DNA of 64,000 bases. Source: Candidatus Pelagibacter sp. GTDB lineage: Bacteria > Pseudomonadota > Alphaproteobacteria > Pelagibacterales > Pelagibacteraceae. The position numbers and the translations under genes were made by a program. The first letter of the stretch is position 1. Every line of letters begins with the position of its first letter. Below, one piece after another: positions 26,491 to 34,297 of this stretch. The stretch is taken from positions 1 through 64,000 of the forward strand of contig JAOHCJ010000001.1 in NCBI GenBank assembly GCA_028095445.1, in the 5' to 3' direction. A model generated the notes under the pieces. The model ran no database searches, had not been told where the DNA came from, and saw only the letters and a program-made list of their open reading frames with translations.

Positions 26491-26859
26491 CTATATTGAA
26501 GATTCTATAGCCTTATAAATTGCATCTTTACTTGTTTCACCAATACTTCGATAAATTTCTTTATTATTTTTAAAAATTAAAAGTGTAGTTTGATATTGCA
26601 CGTTTAGTAACTTAGAAATTTCTTTATTCGTTACTTCAAATGTAAAATATTCAATATTATTAAATTCATTTTTTGCTTTATCTAAAACTTTCATTTGGCT
26701 TGCACAAGATGTGCAATATTTAATCCAAGAGCTTACCACTACAACCTTACCGTCTGATTGCGCTTTATTGAATAATTCTTTATTAAAAGTCGTTTTTTTT
26801 TCTAATGCGTTAGCGTTGAATGCAAATATAAAAAAGATGAGTATAAAAAAATTTTTCAT
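26491..26859 (-). CDS. Periplasmic thioredoxin-like protein
   Basis: 122 residues with a signal peptide (MKNFFILIFFIFAFNANAL, cleavage near residue 19) and a short thioredoxin domain whose active site is CTSC (in IKYCTSCASQMK). YQTTLLIFKNNKEI replaces the usual cis-Pro segment: the position after QTT lacks the expected Pro, which is odd for a thioredoxin. It is likely a periplasmic disulfide reductase or sulfur-related oxidoreductase. It follows azlD on the same strand by 6 bp. Confidence 0.75.
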   Translation of the reverse strand: MKNFFILIFFIFAFNANALEKKTTFNKELFNKAQSDGKVVVVSSWIKYCTSCASQMKVLDKAKNEFNNIEYFTFEVTNKEISKLLNVQYQTTLLIFKNNKEIYRSIGETSKDAIYKAIESSI

Positions 26860-26865
26860 ACAAGT

Positions 26866-27180
26866 TTATACAACAAATATTAGAAGCCAGTAAGAAAATA
26901 ATCCTGAAAAAATTGTCGCAATTATGTTTTTGGTAAAAATTCCAACAATCGTAGCAATAAACGCTGCTAAAATTTTAGGGTTATCCTCTATTTGTATTGA
27001 TCCAGCATTATCTAAAAAAATAGCTGGAAATATAATCGCAGGAAAAATTGCCGAAGGTACATAAGATAAGACTTCTCTTATTCTATCATTGAACATATCT
27101 TTTTTTAGAAGTGCTATCATTGAAAACCTTGTTAAAAAAGTTATCAATCCACAATAAATAATTAAAGCCCAATCACTCAT
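26866..27180 (-). CDS. azlD: AzlD-like branched-chain amino acid transport subunit
   Basis: 104 residues with four hydrophobic segments and the AzlD pattern ITFLTRFSMIALL followed by VLSYVPSAIFPAIIFPAIF. With AzlC it forms a two-component exporter for branched-chain amino acids or analogues. It overlaps azlC by 8 bp, the usual arrangement. Confidence 0.88.
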   Translation of the reverse strand: MSDWALIIYCGLITFLTRFSMIALLKKDMFNDRIREVLSYVPSAIFPAIIFPAIFLDNAGSIQIEDNPKILAAFIATIVGIFTKNIIATIFSGLFSYWLLIFVV

Positions 27181-27868
27181 GATTTTTTATCATTTTTGTT
27201 AAAATTATCGCTGCAACTAGTCCTGCGAAAGCAGCTACGATTACATAAGCTTTATAGGGAATATAATTGTACCCAAACATAGCAACTAAACCTGAAACAA
27301 AAATAACGATTACATTAATAATTTTTCTAAAATCATTTACCAGTATTGCTAAAAAAGTTAAAGGCACCGCAAAACTTAAGCCTAGTTTCTCAGGTATTGC
27401 CGTCCCCAAAACAATTCCTAAAAATGTAGTAGTTTGCCAAACAACCCAACATGTAAAACCCCCACCAACCAAATGAAAGTATTTATTTTTATCATTACTC
27501 TTTTTAAAATATGCATTTGATGTAGCAAAAGCCTGATCAATTAAAAAATATGAAATAATAATTTTCCAGATTAGCTTCAGATCAGACACATGTTCAGAAA
27601 CAACTGCACCATAAAGTAAATGTCTTGAATTGACTGCTCCAACAGAACTTATGATAACTAGTGATGATGCTCCCCCTGAAAATAGCTGTAAAAGAATTAT
27701 TTGAGATGCTCCACCGAAAACTATTAAGGACATTCCCATAGTCGCTAATGGGCTGAAACCAACATCTATTGCTAAAATGCCATATATCAAACCAAATGGA
27801 ACTACTGGAATCATTAATGGACTAACGTCAATGATACCTTTTAAAAAAATTTTTAAATTACTATTCAT
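27173..27868 (-). CDS. azlC: AzlC family branched-chain amino acid exporter subunit
   Basis: 231 residues, multi-spanning. PLMIPVVPFGLIYGILAIDVGFSPLATMGMSLIVFGGASQ and VGAVNSRHLLYGA are clear AzlC blocks. It pairs with AzlD encoded directly downstream. The 15-bp gap to the upstream fbpC stop suggests it may be read through from the iron transport operon, although a functional link is not expected. Confidence 0.9.
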   Translation of the reverse strand: MNSNLKIFLKGIIDVSPLMIPVVPFGLIYGILAIDVGFSPLATMGMSLIVFGGASQIILLQLFSGGASSLVIISSVGAVNSRHLLYGAVVSEHVSDLKLIWKIIISYFLIDQAFATSNAYFKKSNDKNKYFHLVGGGFTCWVVWQTTTFLGIVLGTAIPEKLGLSFAVPLTFLAILVNDFRKIINVIVIFVSGLVAMFGYNYIPYKAYVIVAAFAGLVAAIILTKMIKNHE

Positions 27869-27883
27869 TTTTAAAAGCTTTTA

Positions 27884-28939
27884 TTAGAAACAAACTATAT
27901 GATCAATATTTATAGGACGCTTGATACCAAATTTTTCATCAACTTCGTGTTGATGAATATGGTGAGAGTGAACGAATACAGGTATTAATTTACTGCTTTC
28001 CGTCTTTAAAGTGTAAATAAAGTTTGTGCCTCTAAACTTTCTATCTACCACTTCTAATTTTAAATTGCTTTTATCATCATGTTCTAAATCTTCTGGTTGT
28101 AATAACAATTTTACCTCAGATCCTTTCGGGTAATGTTTTATGAAGTTTCCAGTTATAGTCCCTAAGTCATTATTTTCTAAACTATTTTCTCCTGTAACTT
28201 TAGCTGGTATTAGAATTCCTCTGTTAAGAAAATTAACAACTTCTATTGAATTTGGAAAGTGATAGACATTATACGGATCATCATACTGCTTTAATTGACC
28301 ATCTAAAATTATTCCACACTTTGTTCCAAGATAAAAAGCCTCATAAGAGTCATGAGTAACTATTATTGTTGTAATCTTTTGCTCTGTTAATATTTGTTTT
28401 AATTTTACTTGAATTTCTTCTTTAAAGCTTTGATCCACGTTAGATAATGGTTCATCCAATAATAACAGGTCAGGATTAGACAATAAAGATCGTGCCAAGG
28501 AAGCTCTTTGAGCTTCACCAGAACTAATTTGATGCGGAAATTTATCTATAACATGATCAATATGAAGAAATTTTATTAAATCATTGATCTCTATACCTTT
28601 CTTCTTTTTATTTCTTTCAGCACCAAATTTAATATTCTCCAAAACATTATAATGAGGAAATAATGAGTTATCTTGAAAGGCCATTGATATATTTCTATTT
28701 TCAGGTTCGATATGCATCTCTTTTGAGGATAATACTTTATCCTTTAAAACAATTGTACCTGAATCAATTTTTTCTAAACCAGCAATAGTTCTTAGGATAG
28801 TAGTTTTGCCAATTCCAGAAGGCCCTAATAAACAAATTATATCACCTTCATTTTCTATTTTTAAAGAAACATTATTAACTTTATTTTTTTCACTGGCCTT
28901 AAAAGTTACATTGTTAATTTCAAGAAAATTTTTAGTCAT
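27884..28939 (-). CDS. fbpC: Ferric iron ABC transporter ATP-binding protein
   Basis: 351 residues: Walker A GPSGIGKTT (about 39-47), Q-loop MAFQDNSLFPHYNVLENI, signature ISSGEAQRASLARSLL, Walker B LLLLDEPLSNVD and H-loop VTHD, then a C-terminal TOBE-like domain with a His-rich end (HSHHIHQHEVDEKFG). The order and domains match FbpC/FutC. It follows the permease gene by 3 bp. The His-rich segment may bind metal and regulate transport. Confidence 0.9.
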   Translation of the reverse strand: MTKNFLEINNVTFKASEKNKVNNVSLKIENEGDIICLLGPSGIGKTTILRTIAGLEKIDSGTIVLKDKVLSSKEMHIEPENRNISMAFQDNSLFPHYNVLENIKFGAERNKKKKGIEINDLIKFLHIDHVIDKFPHQISSGEAQRASLARSLLSNPDLLLLDEPLSNVDQSFKEEIQVKLKQILTEQKITTIIVTHDSYEAFYLGTKCGIILDGQLKQYDDPYNVYHFPNSIEVVNFLNRGILIPAKVTGENSLENNDLGTITGNFIKHYPKGSEVKLLLQPEDLEHDDKSNLKLEVVDRKFRGTNFIYTLKTESSKLIPVFVHSHHIHQHEVDEKFGIKRPINIDHIVCF

Positions 28940-28942
28940 ATT

Positions 28943-30553
28943 TTAATCTTTAAGAATATATTTAGATGTAATCAAAATAAAGAAACTTGCAATAATTATA
29001 AGAAATAATGATGGAGCTGCTGCAGCTTCTAATAAATCCTGGGAAGCGTAAATATATGCTTTTGTTGCAAATGTTTCAAAATTAAATGGTCTCATAATTA
29101 GCGTTATTGGTAGCTCTTTAATGATTTCAATAGCTAATAAAATTCCTATCAATAAAATTGAATTTTTTAGATAAGGAATATGAATGTTTTTGAATGTCTT
29201 GAATTTAGAATAACCAAGCAGATATGCACTTTCATCAATAGAATAGTTTATTTTTAAATATCCTGATTTAATTCCATTACTTGCTAATGAATAAAATCGA
29301 ATAAAATATACTAAAACTAGACCAAGAATAGATCCTATAAAAATTGGCTTTATACCTCCCTGACCTAGAATATTATTGTCAAACCATGAGATAAAGCTGA
29401 TGAATGCTACCGCCAAAATAACTCCTGGTATTGCATATCCTGAAATTGAAAAAGTAGTTAGTGCTTCTAAAAATTTACTTTTAGAAACTCTATTTCCATA
29501 ATTTGAAATAAAGGCTAAGGCAATTAATAAACAGCTAGATAAAATTACTAAAATTAGAGTATTAGAAAATAAGTCAACTAAATCTAAATCAGCTAAATGT
29601 TTTGGAAATAGAATTGTCCAATAAAGCATTTGTAGGACGGGAAATAAAAAACTTATAGTAAAAACCAACATACAAAAAGAAAATGCTAAAAATGACTTAT
29701 ATCCACTTAAATTGATAACTGATTTAGATTTAAACCCTCCTTTAGAAGGTGAATGATATTGAGCCTTCTTTCTTGAAAAGTTTTCTAAAACAAACAATCC
29801 AAGAATAAAAATTAATAGGTAAAATGATAATCTATTAGCAAGAGTAAGATCATCAAAAGAAATCCAGGCATTATAAATTCCTGTAGTAAAAGTGGATATT
29901 CCAAAAAAAGATACAGATCCAAAATCTGACAAGGTTTCCATTGCAACCAATGATAAGCCAGCAACTATAGCAGGTCTTGCTGAGGGAAGTATTATCTTAA
30001 AAAAAGATCTTTTTTTTGAGAAACCAAGATTTCTCCCAAGTTCTATTAAATTCTGAGACTGATAGTGAAATGATGTTCTAGTTAAAACATAAACATAACC
30101 AAATAATGAAAATGATATTGAAATAATGGCACCAATCATTCCATCAAATTTAGGAATATGGGAATTATAATTACCTTCTCCAAATAAATTTTTTAAAATT
30201 GAAAAAGCTGTTCCATAATTTTCAAAAAAAGCAGTTAAGGAATATGCATAAATATAAGCTGGGACAGCAAAAGATAGTATCAAAGACCATTTAAAAAAAT
30301 TTACACCTGGAAAATTATAAAATGACACTAAATAAGCACATCCAACACCAATTATAAATGTTAAAAATAAAACACCTATTAAAAGTATTAAAGAATTATA
30401 AATATAATCATAAAGAAAAGTATTTTTTAAAATTAAACTATAATCTCCAGTGTTTTCAAAAAAACTGCTGAATACAGTTAAAATTGGCGCAGCCACTATT
30501 AAAGAAATAAGTAGTGATGATACATACCAAAGATTTATTTTTTTGAATTCCAT
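28943..30553 (-). CDS. fbpB: Ferric iron ABC transporter permease, fused two-domain
   Basis: 536 residues with about 12 membrane segments in two homologous permease halves. EAA-like loops are visible in both (LGRNLGFSKKRSFFKIILPSARPAI and LLGYSKFKTFKNIHIPYLKNSI), as in FbpB/SfuB/FutB. It lies between the peroxiredoxin gene and fbpC. The 140-bp gap upstream contains a terminator-like hairpin (30586-30611), so fbpBC may use its own promoter in addition to read-through. Confidence 0.92.
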   Translation of the reverse strand: MEFKKINLWYVSSLLISLIVAAPILTVFSSFFENTGDYSLILKNTFLYDYIYNSLILLIGVLFLTFIIGVGCAYLVSFYNFPGVNFFKWSLILSFAVPAYIYAYSLTAFFENYGTAFSILKNLFGEGNYNSHIPKFDGMIGAIISISFSLFGYVYVLTRTSFHYQSQNLIELGRNLGFSKKRSFFKIILPSARPAIVAGLSLVAMETLSDFGSVSFFGISTFTTGIYNAWISFDDLTLANRLSFYLLIFILGLFVLENFSRKKAQYHSPSKGGFKSKSVINLSGYKSFLAFSFCMLVFTISFLFPVLQMLYWTILFPKHLADLDLVDLFSNTLILVILSSCLLIALAFISNYGNRVSKSKFLEALTTFSISGYAIPGVILAVAFISFISWFDNNILGQGGIKPIFIGSILGLVLVYFIRFYSLASNGIKSGYLKINYSIDESAYLLGYSKFKTFKNIHIPYLKNSILLIGILLAIEIIKELPITLIMRPFNFETFATKAYIYASQDLLEAAAAPSLFLIIIASFFILITSKYILKD

Positions 30554-30585
30554 AATCTACATTACCTCAATAATTATTTTTAAGA

Positions 30586-30611
30586 AACTTCCCTTGTTGC
30601 AAAGGGAAGTT
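30586..30611 (-). terminator. 10-bp perfect hairpin between peroxiredoxin gene and fbpB
   Basis: AACTTCCCTT (30586-30595) and AAGGGAAGTT (30602-30611) form an exact 10-bp stem with a 6-base loop. On the minus strand the sequence after the stem is TTCTTAAAAAT, a modest T run. It probably ends or attenuates the peroxiredoxin transcript 33 bp before fbpB. A second imperfect stem (ATTATCTCT/AGAGATTAT) lies just 5' of it on the same transcript. Confidence 0.65.
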
Positions 30612-30693
30612 AATATTATCTCTAAAACCAATTTGAGAGAGAGATTATAGAGCTAATTCCAAAAATTTCTTATAAGCTATAAGTTTATAGTCT

Positions 30694-31200
30694 TTATTTT
30701 TTAGATAGATATTCTATGCAATTTTCAGGAGTTGTCTGATTGTATGGATCAGGATCATTTCCCTCATTATTCATGCCATCCTCTTGCCACCATTTTTCAA
30801 CTACACCATCATTAATAATCGTACAATATCTCCAGCTTCTTTGACCAAAACCAACATGTTTTTTGTCTACTAACATGCCCATTGCCCTTGTAAAATCAGC
30901 ATTTCCATCAGGTAACACCTTAACTTTTCTCAATTTTTGTTGATCGGCCCAAGCATTCATTACAAAACCATCATTAACACTTATGCAATAAACTTCATTA
31001 ATGCCTAATCCTAATAATTTATCATAATTTTCTTCAAATCCTGGTAGCTGCTTTTCAGAACATACTGGTGTAAATGCACCTGGTAATGAAAATAGTATTA
31101 CTTTTTTACCTTTGAATATTTCATCAGTACTTACATCAACCCATTTTCCAATTTTTCTTGTTTTCAAAACTACATTTGAACATTTTTTTCCTTCTATCAT
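30694..31200 (-). CDS. Peroxiredoxin (Prx5/glutathione-type)
   Basis: Counting from the ATG at 31200 the product is 168 residues. The peroxidatic Cys is residue 47 in PGAFTPVCSEKQLPGF, the Prx5 signature. I chose this start because the family begins MI-x-G-x2 and AGGA lies 7 bases upstream; the earlier in-frame ATG at 31248 would add 16 unmatched residues. It reduces peroxides in the cytoplasm. It is placed inside the iron uptake locus, which fits protection against iron-driven oxidative damage. Confidence 0.9.
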   Translation of the reverse strand: MIEGKKCSNVVLKTRKIGKWVDVSTDEIFKGKKVILFSLPGAFTPVCSEKQLPGFEENYDKLLGLGINEVYCISVNDGFVMNAWADQQKLRKVKVLPDGNADFTRAMGMLVDKKHVGFGQRSWRYCTIINDGVVEKWWQEDGMNNEGNDPDPYNQTTPENCIEYLSKK

Positions 31201-31260
31201 TCTATTCCTGTTATTTTTTAAGTGTTTGTTTAATTGAATTACTTGCATTTAAATTTTTTA

Positions 31261-31313
31261 GTGCTCATAGTTAAATTAGGTAGGGTAAATACCTTTTGTA
31301 GACATATGAGCAC
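31261..31313 (-). promoter_or_regulatory. Nested RNA stem in the peroxiredoxin leader
   Basis: GTGCTCATA (31261-31269) and TATGAGCAC (31305-31313) are exact 9-base inverted repeats enclosing a second pair AGGTA/TACCT (31278-31282/31290-31294). The whole 53-base structure sits between the 61-aa ORF and the peroxiredoxin gene. On the minus strand it is followed by TAAAAAATTT. It could be an attenuator, a processing site, or a regulatory leader. Confidence 0.5.
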
Positions 31314-31330
31314 AATCATTAAAAAGAAAA

Positions 31331-31516
31331 TTATGTATTAAAAAGAGAGAGGATATGTGCAACCTCTTTATCTTTAATATCTGATAATTTTCTATTATTT
31401 ATTTTTCTATTGATCTTTTTACACTCTGCTGCACATGGATCACAAGCTTTCAGAGATTGCGACCCATATACGTCAGAAGATTTATCTAAATCAATATTAA
31501 ATAAATTTTTTTTCAC
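31331..31516 (-). CDS. 61-aa Cys-motif microprotein of the iron uptake locus
   Basis: A GTG at 31516, only 7 bp after the fbpA stop and with GGAAG at the end of fbpA as a likely Shine-Dalgarno, opens a 61-codon ORF. The central motif C25-x2-C28-x3-C32 (KACDPCAAECKK) is flanked by basic residues and could bind a metal or an Fe-S cluster. There is no signal peptide. It is predicted to be co-translated with fbpA. I know of no named family; the position suggests a cytoplasmic iron-related role. Confidence 0.6.
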   Translation of the reverse strand: MKKNLFNIDLDKSSDVYGSQSLKACDPCAAECKKINRKINNRKLSDIKDKEVAHILSLFNT

Positions 31517-31523
31517 TAGCTTA

Positions 31524-32543
31524 TTACTTCCAACTTGCAGCTAACATGCACTCTAGTGCTGTAGCTTGTTGTTTTCCATAATTAGCAACTTTAGTTTCTA
31601 AATCTTGATTATATCCAAGACCCATTTGTTTAACTAATGCATGAGGCTCTACACCATCAATCATTGGATATTCAAATGTATTATTAACTATGTGTTCTTG
31701 TGCTTCTTTAGTTAATAAAAACTCAAGTAGTTTTTTTGCATTATCAGGATTTGGTGCAGTTTTAAGTACTCCTCCTCCACTAATGTTCATGTGAGTTCCT
31801 CTATCTCCTTGGTTAGGGAAAAAAGGTAAAACTTTTTTAGCAGCTGCTTGTTGTTCAGCACCTTTTTTTCCAGATAACATCAAAGCATAATAGTATGTAT
31901 TAGCTACTGCTAGATCAGCTTCACCTGCTGCTACAGCTAAAATCTGAGCTCTATCATTTCCTTTAGAGTCTCTAGCCATATTAGCCACAACACCTTTTGC
32001 CCAAGAACATGTTGCTGCTTTACCATTATTCTTTACTAATGATGCAACAAGAGATTGGTTATAAATATTGTTAGATTTTCTTATAACAACTCTACCTTTC
32101 CATTTTGGATCAGCAAGACCTTCGTAAGTCATACCATTAAGCTCATTTGCACTTACTCTTTCAGGTGAGTAATACATAATTCTTGCTCTCTTAGCTATTC
32201 CAGTCCATTTAGAAGTTCTAAAGTTTGCTGGAACTGCAGCTTTGATTGCAGTTGTCATAGAATTTTGGAACATTCCTTTTGCAGCGAATGCACCTAATCT
32301 TCCTGCGTCAGCAGTAATATAAAGGTCAGCCTTTGAATCAGCACCTTCTTCAGTTATTCTTTTTTGAAGAGCTTTATCTTTACCAGATACAACATTTACT
32401 TTAATTCCAGTTTTAGCTGTAAATTTTTCGTAAAGTTGAATATCTGAATCGTAATGTCTTGCACTGAATACATTAACTTCAGCAGCAAACGTCATGTTTG
32501 CAAATAAAGCCATGACAAATGCAATTATTGTAAGTTTTTTCAT
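31524..32543 (-). CDS. fbpA: Ferric iron-binding periplasmic protein
   Basis: 339 residues with a signal peptide (cleavage near 20, ANMTFA-AEV). It begins the mature protein with VNVFSARHYDSD, as in FutA/FbpA proteins, and carries the C-terminal Tyr pair NTYYYALM that binds Fe3+ in the family. It captures Fe3+ in the periplasm for FbpBC. It heads the gene series fbpA, 61-aa ORF, peroxiredoxin, fbpB, fbpC. A Fur-type palindrome overlaps its promoter region. Confidence 0.93.
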   Translation of the reverse strand: MKKLTIIAFVMALFANMTFAAEVNVFSARHYDSDIQLYEKFTAKTGIKVNVVSGKDKALQKRITEEGADSKADLYITADAGRLGAFAAKGMFQNSMTTAIKAAVPANFRTSKWTGIAKRARIMYYSPERVSANELNGMTYEGLADPKWKGRVVIRKSNNIYNQSLVASLVKNNGKAATCSWAKGVVANMARDSKGNDRAQILAVAAGEADLAVANTYYYALMLSGKKGAEQQAAAKKVLPFFPNQGDRGTHMNISGGGVLKTAPNPDNAKKLLEFLLTKEAQEHIVNNTFEYPMIDGVEPHALVKQMGLGYNQDLETKVANYGKQQATALECMLAASWK

Positions 32544-32596
32544 TATTATTTCCTGTTTTTATTGATTATTTAGTTTGGAATGCTTATTATTAACAT

Positions 32597-32617
32597 TGCG
32601 AATGATTATCAATCGCA
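32597..32617 (-). promoter_or_regulatory. Fur-box-like operator at the fbpA promoter
   Basis: Bases 32597-32617 are a 21-base near-perfect inverted repeat (TGCGA...TCGCA outer, ATGATTATCA core), and the core equals the centre of the classical Fur box. On the minus strand TTGATA within it, 17 bases and then TAATAA form a plausible sigma-70 promoter ending about 50 bp before the fbpA ATG. Iron-bound Fur (or a relative such as Irr/Mur) would block the -35. GCATAT direct repeats lie just upstream. Confidence 0.7.
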
Positions 32618-32647
32618 TATAATGTCGCATATAGCAAACAAAAAAAA

Positions 32648-32668
32648 GGACCCCTTTTAAAGGATCCT
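32648..32668 (-). terminator. Rho-independent terminator of aceA
   Basis: On the minus strand AGGATCCTTT and AAAGGGGTCCT form a near-perfect stem followed by a run of seven T residues, about 35 bp after the aceA stop. It separates isocitrate lyase from the iron locus promoter. Confidence 0.85.
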
Positions 32669-32701
32669 GTTTTTTTTATAACAACAATAATTGAGGTGAG
32701 T

Positions 32702-33976
32702 TTAAAACTGTTCTGACTCTGTTGAGCCTTCCATTGCAGTTGTCGAACTTTTTCCTGAACTAATAGTATTTGAAACTGCATCAAAATAAGATGTTCCAAC
32801 TTCTCTTTGGTGCTTAACACTAGTGTATCCATCTTTCTCTCTAGCAAATTCAAGTTCTTGTATTTTAGAATAAGCAGTCATGCCTTGAGTTTTATATTTT
32901 TCAGCAAGCTCAAAGATTGCAATGTTTTGAGTGTGAAACCCTGCAAGTGTAATAAACTGAAACTTATAACCCATTTCACTAATTTTTTGCTGAAATGTTG
33001 CTATCTCAGCATCTGATAAATGCTTCTTCCAATTGAACGAGGGAGAACAGTTGTAAGCTAACAATTTACCAGGAAACTTTTTATGTATTGCATCTGCAAA
33101 CTTTTTTGCTTCTTCAAGATTTGGAGTTGCTGTTTCGCACCAAATTAAATCCGAATAAGGAGCATAAGCTAAACCTCTTGAAATAGCTTGTTCAATCCCT
33201 TGTTTAACATAATAAAAACCTTCAGGAGATCTTTCACCAGTTAAAAATGGTTTATCATTTTCATCGTGGTCGTTCGTAATTAATTTTGCAGCGTTAGCAT
33301 CAGTTCTTGCGAGAATGATTAATGGTACATCGGCTATATCAGCTGCTAATCTAGCCGCTTTTAAATTTTTAATCATAGTACCAGTTGGAACTAAAACTTT
33401 TCCACCCATATGACCACATTTTTTTTCACTCGCTAATTGGTCTTCAAAGTGAACGCCAGCTGCACCAGCCTTAATAAATTTTTTAGCTAATTCAAAAACA
33501 TTTAACGGTCCACCAAAGCCTGCTTCACCGTCTGCAATAATAGGTAACATATAATCTGTTCTATCTTTTGATTTCATATCACCATCTTTAATTTCCATAT
33601 GTTGAATTTGATCTGCTCTAATTAAAGCATTGTTCATCGACTCAACTAATTTTGGTGCACTATCATAAGGATATAAAGATTGATCTGGATACATTTCGCC
33701 AGCAGTATTAGCATCAGCTGCCACCTGCCATCCACTAAGATAAATTGCTTTTAATCCTGCCTTAGCATGTTGAACAGCATGATTTCCAGACAAAGATCCT
33801 AAAGTGTTAATATAAGGTTCCGAGTTTAGTAAATCCCATAATTTTTTAGATTGATGTTTGCACATTGAATATTCAATTTTAATTGACCCTCTTAATCTTT
33901 CTACTTCTTCGGGAGTATAGTCTCTTTTAATTCCTGCAAATCTTTTTAAATCGTATGAGATGTTTTCTGCACTCAT
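32702..33976 (-). CDS. aceA: Isocitrate lyase
   Basis: 424 residues, the length of the E. coli-type enzyme. The active-site loop KKCGHMGG is at 185-192 with catalytic Cys 187; the Mg2+ block [10 protein letters not shown] lies at 147-156 and HFEDQ at 176-180. It splits isocitrate to glyoxylate and succinate, the first step of the glyoxylate bypass. It sits behind a 53-aa ORF and opposite a RamB/ScfR-like regulator, implying control by acetate or acyl-CoA status. Malate synthase is not in this window. Confidence 0.97.
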   Translation of the reverse strand: MSAENISYDLKRFAGIKRDYTPEEVERLRGSIKIEYSMCKHQSKKLWDLLNSEPYINTLGSLSGNHAVQHAKAGLKAIYLSGWQVAADANTAGEMYPDQSLYPYDSAPKLVESMNNALIRADQIQHMEIKDGDMKSKDRTDYMLPIIADGEAGFGGPLNVFELAKKFIKAGAAGVHFEDQLASEKKCGHMGGKVLVPTGTMIKNLKAARLAADIADVPLIILARTDANAAKLITNDHDENDKPFLTGERSPEGFYYVKQGIEQAISRGLAYAPYSDLIWCETATPNLEEAKKFADAIHKKFPGKLLAYNCSPSFNWKKHLSDAEIATFQQKISEMGYKFQFITLAGFHTQNIAIFELAEKYKTQGMTAYSKIQELEFAREKDGYTSVKHQREVGTSYFDAVSNTISSGKSSTTAMEGSTESEQF

Positions 33977-34024
33977 TTGGTCTTTTTCCTTCGGTGTTAT
34001 GAAAATATGAATAAGTTGAACGAA

Positions 34025-34186
34025 TTAATTGCTGTCGTTGATTTGATCAACTAAAGCTTCCATTCCACTTGAACCCCAATCACAATGATCATCTCTCATA
34101 TAAATACCTTTTTCATATTGTTGAGTTAAATCTTCTTTTCTTATGATTTGAGCTTCATTTTCAATATTTTTAAGTTTATCGTTCAT
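34025..34186 (-). CDS. 53-aa microprotein preceding aceA
   Basis: From the ATG at 34186 (chosen because the longer start at 34234 runs into the operator region) the product is 53 residues, acidic and hydrophilic. It contains MRDDHCDWGSSGMEALVDQIN. It ends 48 bp before aceA on the same strand, so it would be the first cistron of the aceA mRNA. I know no family. It could be a regulatory partner of isocitrate lyase or a translated leader. Confidence 0.5.
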   Translation of the reverse strand: MNDKLKNIENEAQIIRKEDLTQQYEKGIYMRDDHCDWGSSGMEALVDQINDSN

Positions 34187-34207
34187 GTAAATCTTATAAT
34201 TTACTAA

Positions 34208-34290
34208 ATTTACAAAAGCTAATAAATTCTTCAAAAAGCTTGTAAAATAACAAAACTTATTGTAAATTTAAATTTACAAAATTTACAAAT
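34208..34290. promoter_or_regulatory. TTGTAAA/TTTACAA operator cluster between aceA operon and its regulator
   Basis: A perfect 20-base palindrome at 34260-34279 (TTGTAAATTT and its mirror) is joined by further half-sites: TTTACAAAA at 34209, TTGTAAAAT at 34240 and TTTACAAAT at 34282-34290. The layout of several copies in a divergent promoter region is what one expects for an autoregulated regulator. It resembles the RamB site of Corynebacterium (TTTGCAAA-type), which controls aceA there. Confidence 0.75.
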
Positions 34291-34297
34291 AGAAAAT

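Noticed and set aside
31201..31248. N-terminal extension of peroxiredoxin from the ATG at 31248
   Set aside because: The 16 extra residues have no counterpart in the family and the ATG at 31200 has AGGA at proper spacing.
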